Shown piece by piece: positions 52,204 to 60,177 of a stretch of DNA of 64,000 nucleotides (position 1 is its first letter; each line of letters opens with the position of its first letter). Below the pieces are notes generated by a model that was given only the letters and a program-made list of their open reading frames with translations, was not told where the DNA came from and did not search any database. Position numbers and translations under genes: made by a program. The DNA is from Chloroflexota bacterium (GTDB taxonomy: Bacteria > Chloroflexota > Anaerolineae > Aggregatilineales > Phototrophicaceae), in contig JAIUNI010000016.1 of NCBI GenBank assembly GCA_020161935.1, positions 62,001 through 126,000 on the forward strand. Reading direction: 5' to 3'.

Positions 52204-53316
52204 TTAGATCGTGTGCCGCAGGATGAGCAGGGTTTCGCCAATCGTGACCATCTGCCCGATGTCCCATTCGGTCGGGCTGTTCGGTATCAGCGGAATGCCG
52301 TCCATAAACGTGCCGTTCGCGCTGTGCAAGTCCGTCACTTTGATGCCGCTTTCCGGCGTTCCGGCGATCAGCAAATGCACCCGTGAAACACGCGGATCGC
52401 TGACTTCGATATCCGCCATCAAGCTCCGTCCGACGAGAACCGACGGCTTGGAGAGGTCAATCCGCTGTGCCGAAGCATCGCCGCGCTGCTTGACGATCTC
52501 AACTTGCAGCACGCTGTTCGGGCTGGGCGGCGCGACACGGTGCGTCCGGCTCTTGTCGATGCGCGGTGCGGGCTTTGCCTCAACGCCGTCCTTGCTCAGG
52601 ATTTCGGTTTGCGGCAGGGACTCGGCCTTCGCGTGTGTACCATTCCCGTTACTGTTCGACGACACCGTAACCGGCTCATGTTTATGGTTGCCGTTGGTCG
52701 AAGGTGCGGGTGCGGCCTTTTCGCCCACGCCCGCCCAATGACCATTGGCCTTTTCAGGGGTCGGGTGAGCCGGTGTACTCGGTGGGACAGCCGGTTTAGC
52801 ACTGGCCTCCACAACCGGAACATCCTCAGCCTGTGCCAGTGCCGTCAATTGGTCACGAATGACCGCGACCCGATCCGCCTGTGGTTTGCAGTAAAATTGG
52901 GACAGCATCTCGTGGGCGAGAATAGCCGTGTTCCGTGCTTCGCGGGTCGAAAGCTGCCCATCATCCAGCCGTTCAAGGTGGATGTCGCGCAGTTTTTCGA
53001 CCGCATCCTTACCCATACTTTTCAGAATGGGGTCGAATATATCCCATCGCTGTAGAATCAGGTTCAGCCATGCGTCCAGATCAAGCTGCTCGACCGCTGT
53101 TTTCTCGGTCAGTCGTTTTGTATCCAAATCAGGCTGGGTCGTTTCTAAAATACCCCGTATCGCCTGTAGATCCAGTGTCGCGTTCAGCTTATTCTTGTAA
53201 ACGGCGATCACCGGTTCGCTGATGCCCTTCTTGAGAAGACTCAGCACCTCATCGAGCGCTGCATGCACATCGACTTCATCTGATGATTGAATGTTTTCCT
53301 CAAGCATTTCCATCAT
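52204..53316 (-). CDS. FHA-domain protein
   Basis: A 370-residue cytoplasmic protein. The N-terminal 165 residues are helical (EVDVHAALDEVLSLLKKGIS and onward). Residues 170-275 are a Pro/Ala/Asn-rich linker. The C-terminal FHA domain (about 285-370) has the phosphothreonine-binding pattern VLVGRSLMADIEVSDPRVSR, then HLLI, and HSANGTFMDG. FHA domains recognise phosphothreonine peptides made by Ser/Thr kinases; none is encoded in the window. It is divergent from the amine oxidase gene. Confidence 0.88.
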   Translation of the reverse strand: MMEMLEENIQSSDEVDVHAALDEVLSLLKKGISEPVIAVYKNKLNATLDLQAIRGILETTQPDLDTKRLTEKTAVEQLDLDAWLNLILQRWDIFDPILKSMGKDAVEKLRDIHLERLDDGQLSTREARNTAILAHEMLSQFYCKPQADRVAVIRDQLTALAQAEDVPVVEASAKPAVPPSTPAHPTPEKANGHWAGVGEKAAPAPSTNGNHKHEPVTVSSNSNGNGTHAKAESLPQTEILSKDGVEAKPAPRIDKSRTHRVAPPSPNSVLQVEIVKQRGDASAQRIDLSKPSVLVGRSLMADIEVSDPRVSRVHLLIAGTPESGIKVTDLHSANGTFMDGIPLIPNSPTEWDIGQMVTIGETLLILRHTI

Positions 53317-53648
53317 GCCTAACCTTCCCGAACCTAGTCCCTATCAGTAGTATAGTTATAAAAGTGATTCACTTACATGAAGCTTGCATGAAAAAAATGG
53401 TTGGGGGTATTTACGTTTGTTACAGCTTACTAAATGTTAGGCCACTTGGCTCATATGACTTTGGTCAGCCGCCTCTAAAATAGATTACGATGAACAAGCC
53501 GCTTTTGGATTGCATTCAATTGTTTTTGGTGTCTCAAAGACAGGCTGCTCTCCCTCAAAAATAGGGGTCGCCCTACTAGACAGGCCAAAAAAGCCGTGTT
53601 ATAGTGGGTAAGTTGTACGCAATCGGCGTAACAAAGTATAGGTGTTTT
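53317..53648. other. divergent intergenic region
   Basis: No gene in this 332-base region between the FHA gene and the amine oxidase. It is AT-rich in its left half. A TTATAGT-type -10 near 53598 lies about 45 bases before the amine oxidase start, but no matching -35 is convincing. Confidence 0.5.
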
Positions 53649-54917
53649 ATGTCTACCCTCGTGATCGGTGCTGGCATGGCCGGACTGACCGCAGCTTCTG
53701 AACTTCAGGCAGCGGGTGAGTCGGTAATCGTGCTGGAGGCCCGTGACCGGATCGGTGGTCGGTTACATACCGACTACAGCTTCGCAGGTATCCCCGTTGA
53801 GTTCGGTGCCGAGTTCATTCATGGTGATCTGGCTCCGACCTGACTGCTTGTCCGTCAACTCGGACTTCGTACCCTCGAATGGCGTAAAACCGATGACTCG
53901 CTCGTCCGCTTGACGGATGGTTCGCTTTGCCTGATGCAAGACGCACGGCAGGACGACCAATTCGATATGATCCGCACATGGCTTTTGCCGGATGTGCCGG
54001 TTTTGGACGGCGACGAAGATTTTGGCAGCTACCTGCGCCGCATCGGATTCACCGACTCGCAGTTGCGTTACGCGCAGCGCATGTTCGTGAATGCTGAAGG
54101 TGACTCGCTGCCGAACATCAGCGCGACCGCTGCCTTAGGCGAGATTCGCCAGAAGGCCAACGGCAAAGGTGACTTCCGCGTACTGGATGGTTACGACACG
54201 CTGGCGAAACATTTAGCCGAAGGGCTGGATATTCGCCTGACCACACCGGTTAGCCGCGTCGAGTGGCTGCCGGAAGGTGTGCGCGTAACGACCCCTAACG
54301 GTGTGCTGGAAGCCGATCAAGTGGTCATCACCATTCCGCTGGGTGTCCTGCAATCGGATACGATCACCTTCACCCCCGAACTCCCTGCCGACAAGCAGGA
54401 GGCCATCCGCAACACGCGCATGGGGCCGGGACTAAAGATGATCTACCGTTTCAGCCAGCCGATTATGCCGCCGGATATTATGGCGCTCTTTTCCGACAGC
54501 CTGCCGCCGATGTGGTGGTCGCCTTCGTTTGGTCACAATACCGACCAAACGGTGTGGACGGCCTTCGCGACCGGTGATTGGGCGCGTGAACTGATGGCGC
54601 TCGGTGATGAAGGCGCACTGGCAAAGGGCTTAGAGACGCTGCGTATCGAACTCGATATGCCCGACTTGCAGCCGGAAGCCATGCACCTGATGAACTGGAC
54701 AGAGGAACCCTATACACGCGGCGCATACAGCGTCGCCTTACCCGGTTATCCCGATACCCGCGATGCGCTGGCCCGTCCGGTGGGGCGGCTGTATTGGGCG
54801 GGTGAGCATACCGCCACACACGGTTTTTCCAGCACCATTCACGGCGCGTACGTCAGTGGTCTGCGTGCAGCGAAAGAAGTCCTGTCGTCCGGTTCGCGGT
54901 CACAGGCAGTATCGTAA
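53649..54917 (+). pseudogene. flavin-containing amine oxidase interrupted by one in-frame TGA
   Basis: One continuous frame of 423 codons encodes a complete flavin monoamine oxidase-type protein: the FAD site VIGAGMAGLTAASELQAAGE, EARDRIGGRLHTDY, GAEFIHGD, then a single TGA at 53841-53843, then LLVRQLGLRTLEW and the rest through the C-terminal YWAGEHTATHGFSSTIHGAY flavin motif. The TGA is in the position where family members commonly have Trp in an APTW-x-LV-x-LGL stretch. There are no other stops or frameshifts, and the downstream 358 codons are well conserved in pattern. AGGTG precedes the ATG at 53649. It is either a recent nonsense mutant or read through. Substrate probably an amine; not shown. 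Confidence 0.8.
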
Positions 54918-54938
54918 TTTTTATCAGAAGAGGACAAT

Positions 54939-55730
54939 ATGAACGCCAACCCTTTAAGCACACCCCATACGAGGCCCAGACAGAACCGGGACACACAAAT
55001 CGCTGTCGTCCCGTGTTCTGCAAAGTATCTAGGGCAGATGGAAATGTGCCACCAACTCGCTTACGGCTACACCACCGCCGACATCGTGTCGGAGGATGAC
55101 GCTGCCGAAGCGCTCACGGCGGAGAAGTTCCGCCAGCACCTCGCGATTTTCCCCGAAGGACAGTTCATTGCGCTGGACAAGACGACCGACCGCGTGGTTG
55201 GTTTGACTGCCAGTATGCGCGTGAACCTTGACGCGCACGACGCGGCCAAGTCGTGGGCGGAACTCACCAACGACGGCTGACTGACTACCCATAACGCATC
55301 CGGCGAATGGCTGTACGGGGTCGACTCGGTCGTCCTCCATGAATATCGCAGCCAAGGCGTAGGCGGAAAGCTGATTGAGGCTCGCTATAACGTCATCCGC
55401 AAATTGAATATGCGTGGATTAGTCGCGGGCAGTTTACCCATTGACTACAGCAAGGTTGCTGACCAAATCTCGATTGAAGACTATGTGCGAGATGTGGTTG
55501 CCGGAACGCGCTTCGACACTAACCTGAGCAAACAACTTCGGAAGGGCTTTAAGGTTCACGGCCTCATCCCGAATTATACGATTGAGCCAACCTGCGGCGG
55601 CTACGGCGTGGAGATCGTCTGGGACAACCCCGACTATCGCCCATTGCAGCGTGTGTTCCCGTCGGCGGTGCCTACGCGCCCCACGGTGATACGCCCGATG
55701 CCTGCGCCTTTGATGCCGCACACGGTGTAA
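54939..55730 (+). pseudogene. GNAT acetyltransferase, first paralogue, interrupted by one in-frame TGA
   Basis: One frame of 264 codons encodes a GNAT protein paralogous to the next gene. A single TGA at 55278-55280 splits it: before it EGQFIALDKTTDRVVGLTAS and SWAELTNDG; after it LTTHNASGEWLYGVDSVVL, the acetyl-CoA site RSQGVGGKL, and LNMRGLVAGSLP. In the intact paralogue the aligned stretch is YGWLNTHMPTGEWLYG, so the TGA falls exactly on its Trp codon (GGC-TGG-TTG versus GGC-TGA-CTG). AGAGGA precedes the ATG. It starts 21 bases after the amine oxidase stop, so the two are probably one transcript. Confidence 0.8.
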
Positions 55731-55752
55731 TCGCCAAATTAGTCGAACCCTC

Positions 55753-55784
55753 TGTAGGGGGCATACGGCTGTATGCCTCCTACA
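55753..55784. repeat. TGTAGGG palindromic element
   Basis: TGTAGGGGGCATAC / GTATGCCTCCTACA arms between the two GNAT paralogues. It could weaken or end the transcript from the interrupted genes. Confidence 0.75.
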
Positions 55785-55830
55785 ACCAACCCTTTTTATT
55801 GATGTATTTATCCTGTTAAGGAAACTGATC

Positions 55831-56556
55831 ATGTTGACCCAAGACGAGCCTGCCAGTACCAACGCCATCCAGATCCTCCCCAGCGCCGACCGTTATGTCG
55901 AGCAAATGGAGGTGCTGATGGCGCGTGTCTACAACCTCGACCCTCGTGACCCCGAATCCGGCATTTTCACGGTTGACCACTTCCGTCAGCATCTCGCCGT
56001 GTTCCCCGAAGGCCAATTTATCGCGGTCGATACCACCACCGATACCGTAGTTGGTTTCACGGTCAGTATGCGGGTGCATTTCGACCCGCAGCAGCCGATG
56101 TTGGCTTCGTGGTGGGAACTCATCGGCTACGGCTGGTTGAACACCCACATGCCCACGGGCGAATGGCTCTATGGTGTCGAGTCAGCCGTTCATCCTGACT
56201 ATCAGGGGATGGGTATCGGTAAGCAGTTGACCAACGCCCGCCTCGAAACCATGCGCCGCCTGAACCTGCGCGGCATGGTCGCGGGCAGCGCCATCATCAG
56301 CTACCACACGGTCGCCGGGACGGTGCCGGTCGAGGAATACGTGGCGGATGTCATCGCGGGGCGGCGTTTCGACACCAACCTGAGCAAGCAAATCAAGATG
56401 GGTTTCAAGCCGATGCACATCATCCCGAACTACCTTGAGGACTACGATTGTGCTGGTTATGGCGTGGAAATGATGATCGAAAATCCAGCTTACGTGCCGC
56501 AGCCGGTGGTCACGCAGCCCGTTCGCCCGTTGGTCACGCGGCCTGCAACCGCCTAA
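55831..56556 (+). CDS. GNAT family acetyltransferase, intact paralogue
   Basis: A 241-residue acetyltransferase. The central GNAT core includes GQFIAVDTTTDTVVGFTVSM, GEWLYGVESAVHPDYQG, and the acetyl-CoA pyrophosphate loop QGMGIGKQL, then RLNLRGMVAGSAII. A C-terminal extension (residues 175-241) is shared with the preceding paralogue and ends in a Pro/Val/Thr-rich tail. The acceptor substrate is unknown; beside an amine oxidase a polyamine or other amine is plausible. AAGGA precedes the ATG, and a terminator follows. There are no internal stops. Confidence 0.88.
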   Translation: MLTQDEPASTNAIQILPSADRYVEQMEVLMARVYNLDPRDPESGIFTVDHFRQHLAVFPEGQFIAVDTTTDTVVGFTVSMRVHFDPQQPMLASWWELIGYGWLNTHMPTGEWLYGVESAVHPDYQGMGIGKQLTNARLETMRRLNLRGMVAGSAIISYHTVAGTVPVEEYVADVIAGRRFDTNLSKQIKMGFKPMHIIPNYLEDYDCAGYGVEMMIENPAYVPQPVVTQPVRPLVTRPATA

Positions 56557-56577
56557 TCAGCATCGTTAGACTTTACT

Positions 56578-56604
56578 CGAACGCCCTTGCTCGTGAGGGC
56601 GTTT
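56578..56604 (+). terminator. rho-independent terminator after the GNAT gene
   Basis: AACGCCCT and AGGGCGTT pair around an 8-base loop, starting about 23 bases after the stop and followed by a short TTTG. Confidence 0.75.
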
Positions 56605-56833
56605 GGGATTGTCGGGTTATTCCATTCCTTATCTCCCATTAACACGTTCTCAATATTCCCTTCAAATTTTCCACATAATGCGGTGTTATCCTCGCCTTAC
56701 AAACTGTTCATTTTTGGCTGTAAGGCGCATGTTATGTGGTTGCGTATCATTCTATTTATAATTGCCAATTGAAATATTACAATTATTTCATATGATGGAA
56801 TGGAAGACATGGTTTCAAGGGTTTAGTTAGTAG

Positions 56834-57055
56834 ATGGATATAAGTAACATGCACTCGCAAATCGCCGTTCTTGAATTAGCCGCAGCCGCACGCAGTCAGG
56901 CACAGGCCGCCGAACGCGCGTCTGATCTCATGTCGGCAGCCTTGCTGTACGAAGAAGCCTACGAAGCCTACCGTTCCGCTGGCGCTCAAAGTGAAGCCAG
57001 CACCGTGATGAAACAGGTGATCCGCCTGATGTACGCCGCCTACGCCGAGGACTAA
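56834..57055 (+). CDS. small Ala-rich helical protein of unknown function
   Basis: A 73-residue protein that looks like two or three alpha-helices (IAVLELAAAARSQAQAAERA, SAALLYEEAYEAYRSAGA), reminiscent of a single TPR or MIT-like hairpin; the resemblance is by pattern only. The ribosome-binding site is weak. An in-frame ATG also exists at 56849. Codon use is typical of the genome and a strong terminator follows, which supports a real gene. Confidence 0.6.
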   Translation: MDISNMHSQIAVLELAAAARSQAQAAERASDLMSAALLYEEAYEAYRSAGAQSEASTVMKQVIRLMYAAYAED

Positions 57056-57063
57056 CCTTTATT

Positions 57064-57097
57064 GGCAGCGGTTATGCCACTTCTCATAACCGCTGTC
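57064..57097 (+). terminator. terminator hairpin after the small helical protein gene
   Basis: CAGCGGTTATG and CATAACCGCTG form an exact 11-bp stem with an 8-base loop, 10 bases after the stop; the following T content is modest. Confidence 0.75.
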
Positions 57098-57316
57098 ATT
57101 TCCATCACTGTTTGATTTGTTGAATGCTCAAACACCCCGTTTGCCAATCGTTCAACCTTTTCTTGAGCTGTCATCGGTCATCTGTCGCCAGCTTAAGACA
57201 AAGGCCGATTTGTGGCGGCGGCGGCGGCGACATCACCCCTTTTTACCGCTATAAACGTCGTAAAAGTTCAAAATATTGCAAATACTGCAAAAACCGCAAC
57301 TGCGAAAATGGGTTGT

Positions 57317-58230
57317 GATGGCGGTTGTGAGGGAGCAATTTGCTGAAACTGCACCCTAAAGGATTTCCTTCGGTCACAAAATTCTGCAAATTCTTCATTT
57401 TCACTCGTGCATTTTATGTTGTTGATGCTGTTGTTGCAGTTGAGAATCCGTGTATTTGTCACAAATGTCGTCAGTGTCGTCAGTGTCGGAGTTGTCAGTT
57501 CACAGTTGACAGTTATCAGTTCAAGACGAAGGCAATTACAAATCGCCAAGAACGCCAAGGTTTTATTGCAACGGCGGACGGCTGGTTCGCTGCTGCAACG
57601 TTTGCAGCAAAAGGCAGTCTGTAGTCTTTAGTCTATAGTCGACAGTCATTAGTCCAATACAAATGCAGGTCGTTCCAAAAGCGTAAAATGCGGAACAAGC
57701 GGCAAATGCAGCACGAAAAGTTATCAGTCGACAGTCAACAGGTGACAGTCAAAAGCGAATACGAATCGCCAAGTGCGCCAAGAAAGACCGAGAATGCCAA
57801 GAGATAGGATTGTTAAGGTGCGTGTAGGTAGTTGATGAGGGTTTGTCAGCATCAAACCCCTACATCGAGCCCTTTGAACAGGATAGCAGAGGTTAAGGGC
57901 GAAAGGGTGAACATTTGTCAGAACATTTGGTCACTTTTAAGCGGTGCTGGCGCTAACTTTACAGGGGAGAAATGGTGGTGAGAGGTTGGTAGACGGTTGG
58001 AAAACAGTTTGTCGGGTTAACCGAAAATAAACCTAGTTTATAGTACTGAGTTCTGAGTGCCGAGTACCGAGTACCGAGTAAAGGCAAATTCAGAGTGAAC
58101 CGCCAAGACGCAGAGAACGCCAAGATCAAGGCGGAGCGATAGAAGATGTGTGGTTGCGTCGCATGAGGCTAAAGCCGTCATGCTGATCACCAGACAAGTC
58201 TGCTAAAGCGACTTCATGGTTAAATGTATT
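57317..58230 (-). repeat. right arm of a ~0.9 kb dispersed inverted repeat
   Basis: Colinear with the reverse complement of 7669-8508. The best blocks are 57317-57440 (GAGGGAGCAATTTGC, CTAAAGGATTTCCTTCGGTC), 57890-58060 (AAGGGTGAACATTTGTCAGA and AACAGTTTGTCGGGTTAACC) and 58080-58230. The middle is diverged. Confidence 0.8.
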
Positions 58231-58520
58231 TGAAGGGGCAGGAGGCAAGCGTACTAAGTACGCCTCCAATGGAAATGCAAATGCGATTGAACCGCCAAGA
58301 CGCAGAGAACGCCAAGATCAAGGCCGAGCGATAGAAGATGTGTGGTTGCGTCGCATGAGGCTAAAGCCGTCATGCTGATCACCGGACAAGTCTGCTAAAG
58401 CGACTTCATGGTTAAATGTATTTGAAGGGGTAGGAGGCAAGCGTACTAAGTACGCCTCCAATGGAAATGCAAATGCGATTGAACCGCCAAGACGCAGAGA
58501 ACGCCAAGATCAAGGCGGAG
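58097..58520 (+). repeat. 192-bp tandem repeat, two full copies and a partial third
   Basis: GAACCGCCAAGACGCAGAGA begins at 58097, 58289 and 58481, an exact 192-base period. Each unit contains the GATCAGCATGACGGC-type block and a GGAGGCAAGCGTACTAAGTA / ACGCCTCC segment. The first two units differ at only a few positions. The third stops about 40 bases in. The first unit overlaps the end of the large repeat arm. Confidence 0.9.
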
Positions 58521-58675
58521 AAGGTTATTTAATAGCTAGGGGTGGGATAGAGGTAATCGGCTGCTGATATGGGTGGTGCGTCCTACCAGTACGACGGTGA
58601 AGGCTGAGATGTGCAGCGATGTATTCTGGATAAGACTGGTATTATGTAGCTGAACTGTGTCTATTATGAGGTTTC

Positions 58676-59308
58676 ATGAAGCACCTAATTCCAGTTATTT
58701 TTATAAGCCTAACCGTATCCATTCTTTTATGCTTAATAAGCATTTCAGATCGCTTAGATGCTCATACAGATAGCTTGTCTTATTTGGGTATCAGCCAGTG
58801 TTCAATTATGCTATGTATTATGGATATTCAATCCAGTGTCACAAGCTGGGATGAGGCGAAAGAGATATTAATTAGCAAACATGCTCAATTAGATAGTACC
58901 TATGATGAAATCAGCATGTATTATGAAACATTCAGAGTTTATTTTCTGCCCGATAGAGAGCGAAAAACATATATTCAGGTGCGATCAAATGACAACTCAT
59001 ATTTGGTTAGTTTAGGAGACCTGATCTTAGAGTTTAATACACCCTGTATGATGACTGTGGCGGATGATATGGCATATCTTGAATATCCCCAGTTTATTGC
59101 TGGTATCGTTATACCGGACACTAAGAATACAACGGAACGCACATTGTTGACTCCAGTGTCTAAGATAACCAAATTATGGCTTAAGAACCCACAAAACTCA
59201 TGCCTTACTCCTTTGGCCTTTGAAAGCTCATACAATATTTTTGTTCATTGGTGCGGATTTGTATCAATTGAGCGATATATAAGACGGTGCAGTATCAGAT
59301 TACCCTAA
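58676..59308 (+). CDS. AT-rich exported or membrane-anchored protein of unknown function
   Basis: A 210-residue protein with an N-terminal hydrophobic segment (LIPVIFISLTVSILLCLISI) that is a signal peptide or anchor. Cys residues at QCSIMLCIM, near NTPCMMT, QNSCLTPL and HWCGF could form disulfides outside the cell. No domain recognised. It is clearly more AT-rich than most of the window and lies beside repeats and the hicBA locus, suggesting recent acquisition. The ribosome-binding site is weak (GAGGTTTC before the ATG). Confidence 0.6.
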   Translation: MKHLIPVIFISLTVSILLCLISISDRLDAHTDSLSYLGISQCSIMLCIMDIQSSVTSWDEAKEILISKHAQLDSTYDEISMYYETFRVYFLPDRERKTYIQVRSNDNSYLVSLGDLILEFNTPCMMTVADDMAYLEYPQFIAGIVIPDTKNTTERTLLTPVSKITKLWLKNPQNSCLTPLAFESSYNIFVHWCGFVSIERYIRRCSIRLP

Positions 59309-59331
59309 CTCCCTTAAAAGAGTTTGCACAC

Positions 59332-59425
59332 CGCAGGCTCTTTCATTCTTGTTCGGCCTCACTCAACTCAAGTCGTTCGTTCGTGAAGCGTGACTAGAAG
59401 GCGAGAGGTGCAGGATAAGGTGGGA
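59332..59425 (+). repeat. direct repeat flanking hicBA, left copy
   Basis: Begins CGCAGGCTCTTTCATT and continues TCGTGAAGCGTGACTA, then GAGAGGTGCAGGATAAGGTG. The right copy at 59959-60037 carries the same phrases in the same order and direction. Confidence 0.75.
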
Positions 59426-59457
59426 TGGTGGGGGTGGCGTGAGGGATCGTGGGAAAG

Positions 59458-59682
59458 CTACAGGAGTTCAACAAACTCCTCAACCGACAACCCTGCTTGG
59501 CGGATGATAGAACGGAGCGTGCCGGGTTTCAGCGGTTTATTGTGATTGGGAACTGTGGCGCGGGAAAACGGGTCGTCCCGTATCAAGGTAATATGGCTGC
59601 CTTTTTGGCGATCAATGACAAAACCGCCGCGTTGCAATGCAGCGATACATTCACGACCTTTGACAACCGGTAGTTTTGTCAT
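59458..59682 (-). CDS. hicA: HicA-family mRNA interferase toxin
   Basis: A 74-residue protein with the HicA double-stranded-RNA-binding fold: LPVVKGRECIAALQRGGF, the catalytic-histidine motif QKGSHITLIRD, VPNHNKPLKPGTLRSIIRQA, ending EEFVELL. HicA cleaves mRNA and is neutralised by HicB. Its start overlaps the hicB stop by ATGA, so it is translated from the same message. The length and key His are normal. Confidence 0.92.
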   Translation of the reverse strand: MTKLPVVKGRECIAALQRGGFVIDRQKGSHITLIRDDPFSRATVPNHNKPLKPGTLRSIIRQAGLSVEEFVELL

Positions 59683-59888
59683 ACTGCCATCAATTGTATA
59701 GGGGCAAAATCCTCTGGCACTTCTTCACCATTGGCTAATATGCTTTCGATATGCAACTCAATTGCTTCCTTGATGTTCGCGAGGGCTTCAGCAACCGTGT
59801 CGCCTTCGCTGATGCAGCCGGGAAGACTAGGGACTTCTACGGTGTAACCGCCGACTTCAAGATCAGGAATTAATATTACCTGGCGCAT
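59679..59888 (-). CDS. hicB: HicB-family antitoxin
   Basis: A 69-residue protein consisting of the HicB partial-RNase-H-like domain: VGGYTVEVPSLPGCISEGDT, then EALANIKEAIELHIESIL. It lacks the C-terminal DNA-binding domain that longer HicB proteins have, so autoregulation by this protein is doubtful. It is the first gene of the pair (antitoxin before toxin), opposite to the canonical E. coli hicAB order but common in other phyla. Confidence 0.92.
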   Translation of the reverse strand: MRQVILIPDLEVGGYTVEVPSLPGCISEGDTVAEALANIKEAIELHIESILANGEEVPEDFAPIQLMAV

Positions 59889-59958
59889 GGTCTATCCTTT
59901 CACTGAGCGAATCATAGCATAATTTACGGGTTGGGTCATGATTAGACGACATGACAAT

Positions 59959-60037
59959 CGCAGGCTCTTTCATTACGGCTTAACGCAAGTTGTTCGTGAA
60001 GCGTGACTATAAGAGTAGAGGTGCAGGGTAAAGTGGG
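59959..60037 (+). repeat. direct repeat flanking hicBA, right copy
   Basis: CGCAGGCTCTTTCATT, TTCGTGAAGCGTGACTAT, AGAGGTGCAGGGTAAAGTGG. Direct partner of 59332-59425. Confidence 0.75.
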
Positions 60038-60047
60038 GCGACCCCAC

Positions 60048-60111
60048 CCTAACCCTCCCACATCAGCACGTTCGCAGGCTCACTACGCTGATAGAGTAAC
60101 AGGGAGGGAAC
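60048..60111. repeat. dispersed CCCTCCC hairpin element
   Basis: Reverse complement of the block at 10237-10300 (CCCTCCCACATCAGCACG ... TAACAGGGAGGG). The ends pair as in other members of the family. Confidence 0.8.
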
Positions 60112-60177
60112 AGGGCAAAGCCGTGATAGGGCGTTCAAAAGACTTGTAACGTGCCACTTAAAACGTGCGACTGCTAA

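Larger units (their letters stand above)
57098..58675. other. gene-free repeat field
   Basis: About 1.6 kb without a supported gene. It contains the right arm of the large inverted repeat (57317-58230), a GGGTTTGTCAGC palindrome near 57838-57870, GTCGACAGTC-type word arrays (57480-57530 and 57615-57760), the 192-bp tandem repeat (58097-58520), and an unassigned stretch to 58675. Confidence 0.7.

Noticed and set aside
53841..53843. Selenocysteine insertion at the TGA
   Set aside because: The aligned residue is Trp, not Cys, and no SECIS-like hairpin was recognised directly after either TGA; flavin amine oxidases and GNAT enzymes are not selenoprotein families.
53649..55730. Genome-wide TGA = Trp code (genetic code 4)
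   Set aside because: TGA ends many genes in the window in tight ATGA overlaps (for example at 982-984, 1689-1691 and 25431-25433), and Trp is otherwise TGG. Only two internal TGA codons were seen.
57340..57624. A 94-codon frame in the 57 kb repeat field
   Set aside because: The matching arm at 8 kb does not keep the frame, and the peptide is Cys/Val-rich from simple repeats, so it is not a gene.
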